A stretch of 10,869 nt of DNA from Saprospiraceae bacterium (GTDB lineage: Bacteria; Bacteroidota; Bacteroidia; Chitinophagales; Saprospiraceae): positions 1 to 10,869 of the forward strand of contig JAHDCE010000080.1 of assembly GCA_020630045.1 (NCBI GenBank). The letters are read 5' to 3'. The notes under the pieces were generated by a model. That model did not search any database, was not told the DNA's origin, and worked only from the letters and a program-made list of their open reading frames with translations. Of the stretch, positions 1 through 6,200 are shown one piece after another. The translations under genes and the position numbers were made by a program. How positions within the stretch are numbered: the first letter of the stretch is position 1; every line of letters starts with the position of its first letter.

Positions 1-430
1 GCAAGCACTCATCCGTATAAGTGGTCAAGGTTGTTTCCGCCAATTTTTTGGGTGACTTGTATTCTTTGTGGATACGGATCATATCCTCTTGGCTGCTCGG
101 AAGACGCCAACGAACAGTCGCTTTAGCCGTCGCCCTAGTCGCGTCGTTGAATCGAATGTCAATCGGAGGGTTAAGCGAGGTTACGGAAGAATTGATTTCT
201 TTATCTGTGAAGATGACAGAAATCACATCCGGATATGCGGTTGTTTCGCTAAAGAATCCGGAATAATAGACACCCGGTTCAAAACGTACCCATTCTTTAC
301 CACTGATGGTTTGGACGTGAGTCCGATAACCACTGTCGTTGATAGCAAATGGGTTGGCAGAAATAAATAAAAGGATGGCGGCGAAGCCTATCATCGCCCA
401 AAGTACCCAACGCAATTTAAAATTTTTCAT
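1..430 (-). CDS. Membrane-anchored SPFH/Band-7-like protein, N-terminal part (truncated by the window edge)
   Basis: Reading the minus strand from the ATG at 430-428 gives 143 open codons with no stop before the window edge, so the C-terminus is missing. The N-terminus is a short basic stretch (MKNFKLR) followed by one hydrophobic segment at about residues 8-25, then a soluble part. That part contains PGVYYSGFF (about 52-60), an AKATVRWRLP strand (about 102-111) and a helical stretch with MIRIHKEYKSPKKL (about 117-130). A single N-terminal helix followed by a beta-rich domain with a V-x-W/Y-R-L/V strand and then a helix fits the start of SPFH/Band-7 (prohibitin/stomatin-like) proteins, which form membrane-bound oligomers. 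The family call is by pattern recall and is moderate. GAGGT directly before the ATG may be a ribosome binding site, though its spacing is short. The gene diverges from 947. Confidence 0.6.
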   Translation of the reverse strand, partial: MKNFKLRWVLWAMIGFAAILLFISANPFAINDSGYRTHVQTISGKEWVRFEPGVYYSGFFSETTAYPDVISVIFTDKEINSSVTSLNPPIDIRFNDATRATAKATVRWRLPSSQEDMIRIHKEYKSPKKLAETTLTTYTDECL

Positions 431-504
431 ACCTCAAAATTTTATGGTTCTCTAATTGTTTTTATCTGTTTATTCTTGTCATATCTATGGTCAGATGGAA
501 CTTA

Positions 505-524
505 CCATGATTAAATAATCATGG
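505..524. promoter_or_regulatory. Perfect palindrome, candidate operator of the SPFH-like gene
   Basis: CCATGATTA, AA, TAATCATGG: two perfect 9-base arms around a 2-base centre. It lies 75-94 bases upstream of the minus-strand start at 430. It has no following T-run and is AT-rich, so a dimeric repressor or activator site is more likely than a terminator. The structure is certain; the function is inferred. Confidence 0.4.
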
Positions 525-545
525 ACGTTTCTTTTGATTTAAATA

Positions 546-569
546 TCCGCCGCACCGAAGTGCGGCGGA
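546..569. repeat. GC-rich perfect hairpin with CGAA loop
   Basis: TCCGCCGCAC and GTGCGGCGGA form a perfect 10-bp stem closed by a CGAA loop. Neither side has a T-run, and no known gene points into it, so it does not look like an intrinsic terminator. It could be a dispersed palindromic repeat unit, the stem of a small RNA or long 5' leader, or a protein-binding site. The structure is plain; the role is unknown. Confidence 0.6.
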
Positions 570-576
570 AGACGGT

Positions 577-625
577 GGTGATTCATTATGGGTGGTGACT
601 CATGTGGGATTGGTGATTCATATAG
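577..625. repeat. Three imperfect direct repeats centred on TGAyTCA
   Basis: The copies are GGTGATTCATTATGGG (577-592), GGTGACTCATGTGGG (594-608) and GGTGATTCATATAG (612-625), starting 17 and 18 bases apart. Each contains the near-palindromic heptamer TGATTCA or TGACTCA preceded by GG. Tandem sites at about 1.7 helical turns could bind a regulator cooperatively. They begin 8 bases after the GC-rich hairpin. Confidence 0.5.
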
Positions 626-825
626 ATTTTATTTCATTTGGTTTTGTGATGTCTCCGCACCGCCTATAATTGTTAACGGAGTCTTAAAAATCTGGTTACA
701 CCTTGAAGTCAAGTCATAGACGAGTGCTTGGATTCATCGGATTTCTGCTTGTTTTTTTCGGCGAACGGAAATGGCATTTTGCAAATTTTTCACATTCTTA
801 TGATAAGACACAACATTGAAACCCA

Positions 826-904
826 TTTCTAAAAAAGTCAATCAAGCCATTCAAAAAGAAATAAAAACATTACAAAAAGTAAAATAAACTTGACTTTTTA
901 GAAA
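826..904. repeat. Long AT-rich inverted repeat upstream of the membrane protein/XRE pair
   Basis: TTTCTAAAAAAGTCAA (826-841) and TTGACTTTTTAGAAA (890-904) are reverse complements apart from one A in the A-run and the outermost base. The spacer is 48 bases and A-rich. The right arm contains the candidate -33 element of the promoter for 947, so a protein bound to both arms could control it by looping. The regulator encoded at 1415 is an obvious candidate, by inference only. Confidence 0.5.
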
Positions 905-920
905 AACACATTCATCTTTG
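889..920 (+). promoter_or_regulatory. Candidate Bacteroidota-type promoter for the 947-1645 operon
   Basis: CTTG (889-892) followed after 20 bases by CATCTTTG (913-920) resembles the Bacteroidota sigma factor consensus TTTG / about 19-20 bases / TAnnTTTG, with one mismatch in each element. Transcription would begin a few bases after 920, giving a leader of about 20 bases before the ATG at 947. Match and spacing are good but not perfect. Confidence 0.4.
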
Positions 921-946
921 ACCCTGTTAACCAAAATGAATGTCTT

Positions 947-1411
947 ATGAAAAGTCAGATGTTATTTCCATATAGTTGGAAAAAAATCGGTTTGGGAATT
1001 TTAATCCCATCTATTCTATTGGGTTTGTTTTTTCAATTCGGAGGAAACGAGCCGGAGTTCTTAACCATACAGGTTCCAAGTTTGTATTCGGAAGAATTAT
1101 TTGCCGCCAAAGGAGTATGGTTTTCTTGGGTAGAAGACAACATCGCTTGGGAGCTCATCATGGTGGGAATCATTGTTGGCGGAATGATTTATGTATTCTC
1201 AAAAGAAAAGGTAGAAGACGAGTTCATCGCAAAAATCAGGTTAGATTCGTTGTTGTTTGCTACCTACGTCAATTATGGATTAATCTTGTTCGCTATTTTG
1301 GCGATTTATGGGATGCCCTTCCTAACTGTGATGGCATACAATCTATTTTCTTTGCTTATCATTTTCATTATCAGATTTCGTGTTGCATTGTTCCAATACC
1401 AAAGCGCCTGA
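947..1411 (+). CDS. Four-helix integral membrane protein paired with an XRE regulator
   Basis: This 154-residue protein has four hydrophobic segments at about residues 13-31, 66-84, 101-121 and 123-145. A polar extracytoplasmic or periplasmic loop lies between the first two. A conserved-looking stretch after helix 2, SKEKVEDEFIAKIRLDSL (85-102), is strongly charged and probably cytoplasmic. No enzyme motif is visible. From memory, proteins with this SKEKVEDEFIAKIR segment are common in Bacteroidota and usually sit directly upstream of a small helix-turn-helix gene, as here, where only 3 bp separate the two. The protein may sense something at the membrane or be the target the regulator controls. 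The upstream ATG at 936 hits a stop after three codons, so 947 is the natural start. No clear Shine-Dalgarno site is seen. Function unknown. Confidence 0.85.
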   Translation: MKSQMLFPYSWKKIGLGILIPSILLGLFFQFGGNEPEFLTIQVPSLYSEELFAAKGVWFSWVEDNIAWELIMVGIIVGGMIYVFSKEKVEDEFIAKIRLDSLLFATYVNYGLILFAILAIYGMPFLTVMAYNLFSLLIIFIIRFRVALFQYQSA

Positions 1412-1414
1412 GTC

Positions 1415-1645
1415 ATGAAGAACAAATTGAAAGTACAACGGGCCATTAAGGATATGACCCAAGCAGATTTGGCGAAAGCCATAGGGGTCAGTCGGCAAAC
1501 GATTAATGCGATGGAAAAGGGGAAATATGTTCCATCCACACTTTTGGCATTGAAAATCGCATGGATATTCGAAGTGTCGGTGGAGGAAGTGTTCTTTTTG
1601 GAAGATGAAGAGAAGCCTATCCGCCCTCCAGAAGAAAATTGTTAA
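1415..1645 (+). CDS. Small XRE-family helix-turn-helix transcriptional regulator
   Basis: This 76-residue protein is almost entirely one XRE/Cro-type DNA-binding domain. The helix-turn-helix spans about residues 15-34 (TQADLAKAIGVSRQTINAME), followed by GKYVPSTLLALKIAWIFEVSVEEVF (35-60), the usual C-terminal half of this fold. The length and the KxxRAxKDMTQADLA opening fit the short YozG/XRE type that has no effector domain. The acidic, proline-containing tail (LEDEEKPIRPPEENC) is unlikely to bind a ligand. It starts 3 bp after the membrane-protein stop with no visible Shine-Dalgarno site, so translational coupling is likely. It probably acts as a dimeric repressor of its own operon. The inverted repeats at 826-904 and 908-943 are candidate operators, but this is inference. 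Confidence 0.93.
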   Translation: MKNKLKVQRAIKDMTQADLAKAIGVSRQTINAMEKGKYVPSTLLALKIAWIFEVSVEEVFFLEDEEKPIRPPEENC

Positions 1646-1750
1646 ATTTTCGAATATCCCTACAACTTCCTCGTTGAGGAAGGGTCTTTGGTGTGTGACT
1701 TACCACTAAACACACCATTATTCTCATAAGTAAATCATCAAAACACCAAC
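1646..1750. other. Short intergenic region with two small hairpins
   Basis: CTTCCTC GTT GAGGAAG (1666-1682) forms a 7-bp stem. GGTGTGT (1690-1696) can pair with ACACACC (1710-1716) across a 13-base loop. Neither is followed by a T-run, so termination after the XRE gene is possible but not convincing. They could equally lie in the leader of the gene at 1751. I see no clear Bacteroidota promoter here. Confidence 0.35.
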
Positions 1751-3034
1751 ATGAATCCATTAAAAAACCGAATCGCAGCTTGCTGCGTCTTTTTTTCATT
1801 CTTTTTTACTCTTTCTTCATTCGGTCAAGATGCCGATACCCTCAAACTTCGGGAAAACGCCCTTAATATCTTCTTGGATTGTGACTGGGACTGCGATATG
1901 ACATATATCCGTCAAAATATGACGATGGTCAATTATATGCGGGATCAAAAAGATGCCGACGTATATATCATGGTCGTCAGTCAGAGAACGGGAAGTGGCG
2001 GTGATGAATATCAACTACGATTCGAAGGACAAGGTAAATTCGACGGGCAATCCGGTGAAATCAAGTACACTAATCCGGGCACCAACACCAATGATGAAAA
2101 CCGGATAGCGATGGTCAAGCACCTTCAGGCAGGGCTTCTTCCATATATCAGTCAAACGCCTTTGTTTGACAAAATGACCATCCAGTTCGACGATTCCGCG
2201 AAAGCGGAAGAAGTGAAACCGGAAGAAGTAGAAGACAAATGGAACAATTGGCTCTACAGTATCAATGTAGGCGGTTGGATGAGCGGGCAAGCGAGTTTTC
2301 GACAATTTAACGGATGGAGTAGTGTCAATGCCCGAAGGGTAACCGAAACTTGGAAACTCAGCTTCAGTCTTAGCGGAAATACGAATCGACAGGTATTCGT
2401 CAACGGGGATTCGGAAGATGTGTATACCCGTGAAGGTTATGGTTTTTACAGCTATGTTATCCGGGCAATCAATGACCATTGGTCGGTTGGGGTGAACCAA
2501 GATTTATTTACTTCTACATTTAGTAATTTAGAGTTGGCAAATGATTTCGGCCCTGCATTGGAATACAATTTATTTCCTTATCAAGAGTCGGCGGTCAAGC
2601 AGATGCGATTCATTTATCGTCCATATCATAGATACCATATCTATGAAGACACGACGATTTACAATAAAAAGAAAGAGCATTTATTTGGTCATCGCTTTGA
2701 AATCGCATATGAAACCCAAGCGAAATGGGGAAGTGTGGATGCGGCTATTTCGACCAACCAATATTTTCATGATCCGTCTCTATATAATGTCGAGTTGGAT
2801 GCTGGCATCAATATCCGAATTGTGAAGGGATTGAATGTAAGATTATCCGGTAACGTGGCCTTGATTCGGGATCAGGTCGCATTGAAAAAGTTCGGCGCTT
2901 CGGATGAGGAAGTTTTGCTTCAACAACGGGAGCTCGCCACGAATTATTCGTATTGGGGCAATTTCGGAATCAACTATACATTCGGTTCGATATATAACAA
3001 CGTTGTATTTCCTCGGTTCGGGGGCGGATTGTAA
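1751..3034 (+). CDS. Secreted two-part protein, probable outer-membrane beta-barrel, function unknown
   Basis: The protein has 427 residues. The signal peptide has a hydrophobic core at about residues 9-22 and probable cleavage after SSFG, leaving Gln at about 26; no lipobox Cys is present. A soluble N-terminal domain (about 30-145) carries an unusual acidic Cys motif, FLDCDWDCDMTYIR (41-54), then VNYMRDQKDADVYIMV (60-75) and a TGSGGDEYQLRF strand (80-91). After a charged linker (148-163), the rest (165-427) is an alternation of aromatic and polar residues typical of an outer-membrane barrel. It ends in a probable last strand, YWGNFGINYTFGSIYNNVVF (401-420). I recall similar unnamed proteins in Bacteroidota with the same D-C-D motif and the same closing strand, but no characterised function. 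It is probably transcribed alone or from the upstream operon, and it ends just before a strong terminator. Confidence 0.85.
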   Translation: MNPLKNRIAACCVFFSFFFTLSSFGQDADTLKLRENALNIFLDCDWDCDMTYIRQNMTMVNYMRDQKDADVYIMVVSQRTGSGGDEYQLRFEGQGKFDGQSGEIKYTNPGTNTNDENRIAMVKHLQAGLLPYISQTPLFDKMTIQFDDSAKAEEVKPEEVEDKWNNWLYSINVGGWMSGQASFRQFNGWSSVNARRVTETWKLSFSLSGNTNRQVFVNGDSEDVYTREGYGFYSYVIRAINDHWSVGVNQDLFTSTFSNLELANDFGPALEYNLFPYQESAVKQMRFIYRPYHRYHIYEDTTIYNKKKEHLFGHRFEIAYETQAKWGSVDAAISTNQYFHDPSLYNVELDAGINIRIVKGLNVRLSGNVALIRDQVALKKFGASDEEVLLQQRELATNYSYWGNFGINYTFGSIYNNVVFPRFGGGL

Positions 3035-3060
3035 TAAGTGGTTCATAATTCATACAAAAG

Positions 3061-3095
3061 TGACTGCCTTGATTACCAAGGCAGTCATTTTTTTT
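3061..3095 (+). terminator. Strong intrinsic terminator
   Basis: TGACTGCCTTG (3061-3071) and CAAGGCAGTCA (3077-3087) form a perfect 11-bp stem with a 5-base loop, followed directly by eight T residues (3088-3095). It begins 26 bases after the stop of the upstream barrel gene, so it ends that transcript and insulates the giant gene at 3236. Confidence 0.93.
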
Positions 3096-3235
3096 AGTCT
3101 TATATCGTTAAATTATTCTAAGGTTGTGTGATTTCGTCTTATTTAGCTTCTGGCAAGGTTTTAGCCATTATAGCATAAAAACAATCTTCACATTCTAGGC
3201 TACACTAATATTTCTTAATTAGAATATGTAGTTCG
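3096..3235 (+). promoter_or_regulatory. AT-rich leader of the giant surface-protein gene
   Basis: These 140 bases lie between the terminator and the ATG at 3236. They should carry the promoter, because the terminator upstream is strong. I could not find a good TAnnTTTG element. ATTCTA (3192-3197) has an inverted partner TAGAAT near 3220, too short to weigh. There is no clear Shine-Dalgarno site before the ATG. Confidence 0.3.
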
Positions 3236-6200
3236 ATGAAAATTTGCACTTACAATAAACTTTTCACACAATCCTTCAAAGTGATAATCGCTTTGAGTTT
3301 TGTACTTTTTATTGGTATACATCAAAGTGCCGTAGCACAAACTTGTACCGTAAATGCTGGTGTGCCATTTGCTATGTGCCAATCTGATGGAGATGAATGG
3401 ACGCTATATGGCAATTCAAATCCAGCCGGAGCCGGGTCGGTTTCGGTTACTTGGAGTATCGTCAGCCAGCCGGCTGGAAATAGTGCCAGTATCAGTTCTC
3501 CAAACTCCGAAACAACGATTGTAACCGGCATCACAGAAGTCGGTGAATACGTTTTTGAAATCGCAGGTGTCTGCCCCGACGCTTCAGGAACTGCTTATGA
3601 TCAAGTTAAATATTATTTGGATGAGCCCTTGCCGGATCCGGGTCTAGCAGAAGATTATGAATTCTGTACATCGGGCACCATTTCCGTCGCCTCTCCAGAA
3701 CCGGATGTCCAATATGCTTGGATAGGCATCGAGTTTGACAGCTACGGTGAGCAAGGTATGCAAATTGTCAGCAATGGAAGTTCGGTTGATTTATCCGTTA
3801 ATCGTTTTTATCCGGGTGGGATAGGCAAACTCATTCTTTTTTCATGGAGGGGGTCTTGTGTTCGCAGAGATACCGCTGATGTGATTGTCACTAATGAAGA
3901 ACCGGCTGATGCGGGTGCCGATGTTTATATCTGTGGTGACAGTTGGACTAAAACCCCTGAATTCTATGAAACTTTAGAGTCAGATGAATATCGCTTTATG
4001 CCTTATGGCGGCACTCAAAGCTGGACCCAAATTTCAGGGCCTTCAGCAGCAACTATCAATTACAATTCAACATACACCACTCAAACGGACGGAGTAGTGA
4101 ATTGGACGGATTTGGTGGCCGGCACTTATGAATTCGAACTTACATTCACTTATCCGGCTCCTTGTAACACAACATATACTGACCGTGTCATTTTTTATGT
4201 CAGTGGCTCAGCACCAAGTTCTTGCCAAGAATTCAGTAGTTCTTCCTATGTCATTATTGGAGATTGTGATGGCACTCTTGGCGAGTGGTATATTGATTTA
4301 AGAGATTATGGTATTGACCCGGATTTAATGGAAGAAGGAGATACAATTCGATGGAGTTTTCAAGGAACTGCAAATGAATGTGCTCCAGGGTTTACGTTGC
4401 CTGCTCCGAATCAAACAGTCGTCGTGATGCCTACCACAGACATATGTTCAAATTGTAGGCTGGTCGCCACATATGAATGCGGGGACTCTCCGGGTTGTGG
4501 GGGTAATGCACTCGCCTTTCGATTTTTCAATCTTGAATTTGATATGGATTTTGCAGATGCATACGTTTGTAGCCCTGACGGGAATCCCGTAGCCGCCAAT
4601 CCATTATCTGGCCCCATTTGGACTTCTAGTGGATGTTTCGGTAGTTTCTTTAGGTATTTTCGAGTCATCAACTCACCTACGCTCTCTGCGGGAACACAAA
4701 TTTATCAGCCCAATCTAGGAACATTTCTTTTTGACTTAGGAGTTCATGAGTTTGAAATCGTGGGAACGAGTTCGAACAGTTACTTCAACTCCTTAGGAGG
4801 AGATTTACAAAGTTGCGAAGAATCTGACCCATATACAATAACTGTTTTACCAACGGCACAGGCAGCTAATGCCGGAACGGACGCAATTTTACCATGTGGG
4901 AACACAAGTACCACGCTTTCAGGAAATAATCCAGATCTCCCTACCTTCACAGGAGCTTCTGTGCAATGGAGTTTTGTCTCAGGCCCTAATACACCAACCA
5001 TGTCCGACGTCAATCAACAAGACCTGAATCTTTCAGGGTTGGTTCCGGGTATTTACAATTTTAAGTATACCGTCGGTAATGCTGTTTGTGGATTTATTGA
5101 AGATGATGTAAATATCATTGTTTCATCAGCTCTCCCTACGGCAAATGCAGGAGCGGATGACGCCATTTGTTATGGTGGACGATATGTTTTGGATGCAACC
5201 GTTCCAACTGATGCCGTTGGAGCTTGGTCTGTTTCCCCATCAGCCGGCGTTTCCTTTGAGGACATCACCTGTCCCACTTCTTATGTAGAAGGACTGGGTG
5301 CAAGTACAGCCTACACATTCACTTGGACAACTACAAATGGATGCGGATCGGCGACTGACGACGTAGTCATCACTACATCTGCCACCCAAACGGATGTTGC
5401 AGAAGCAGGAAGTAATATGTGCCAGCAAGGTGATTACACTTTTGACTTGAATGCGACAGCTATTACCGCTACAGGAGCAACCGGATTGTGGGAAGTTATT
5501 TCAACACAAAGGACTCCGGTCACTTTTGACGACCCCACCTCTCCTACCGCCGTCATGACTGTCGGGACATCAACATTTAGTAATTTCACAACTATTCTCA
5601 AATGGACGGTTACGGTTCCGGGATGTGATCCACAAGTAGACACATTGGTAGTTACCCATATGCCCAGTTGGTTGACTCCAAGTACTTACTTTTTTGATTT
5701 TTGTAATTATGGTGCCGCTGATACGATTACATCTCCTTATTTCTACCCATCATTAGGAATCTTGTGGACTCAAGAATATGAAGGTCCTGCCGGCGTCCAG
5801 TTTTTGAGTCCGGTGGATGATCCGGAATTAAGGGTAATATTTCCGGGACCGGGTCAATATGAGTTATATGTAGAATATGGTGAAGCGGATTGTGTCATCA
5901 AAGACAAGTACATCGTTACTGTCGGTGAAACGCCGGCAAGTGCAGAATCTGCGGGCCCGGATGCTGTAGTTTGTGATTTGACCAGTTATACAATGCAAGC
6001 TACCGAAGGTCCTCATGGTGGAAGATGGTTCAATCTCAGCACTCCGGGCGGAGACAATACGATTAGCTCTAGTTCCGGATACTCGTATTCCGACCCGACT
6101 GATCCGAATGCTACGATTACATTTTCCGCGGTAAGCGGGAATGACGACCTAGCGGGTGAATACGTATTCGTATGGGCTACATTGCCTGAAACTTATATCA

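Larger units (their letters stand above)
431..946. other. Divergent intergenic region rich in dyads and repeats
   Basis: No convincing gene lies in these 516 bases. They separate the minus-strand gene starting at 430 from the plus-strand gene starting at 947, so both promoters should be here. From left to right I see a 20-bp palindrome (505-524), a perfect GC-rich hairpin (546-569), three imperfect direct repeats (577-625), a short palindrome TCTTATGATAAGA (796-808), a long AT-rich inverted repeat (826-841 with 890-904), and an 8-bp inverted repeat over the candidate promoter and start of the plus-strand gene (908-943). The stretch 826-906 is strongly A/T-rich. Confidence 0.7.

Noticed and set aside
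431..946. CRISPR array or tRNA in the repeat-rich intergenic region.
   Set aside because: Only three imperfect repeats 17-18 bases apart without unique spacers of proper size, and no cloverleaf is visible.
1666..1716. Intrinsic terminator after the XRE regulator.
   Set aside because: Two small hairpins exist but neither has a T-run; listed only as structures.
2015..2500. 161-codon minus-strand open frame inside the barrel-protein gene.
   Set aside because: It is antisense to a gene with a signal peptide and coherent domain layout, and its composition is that of a reverse-strand shadow.
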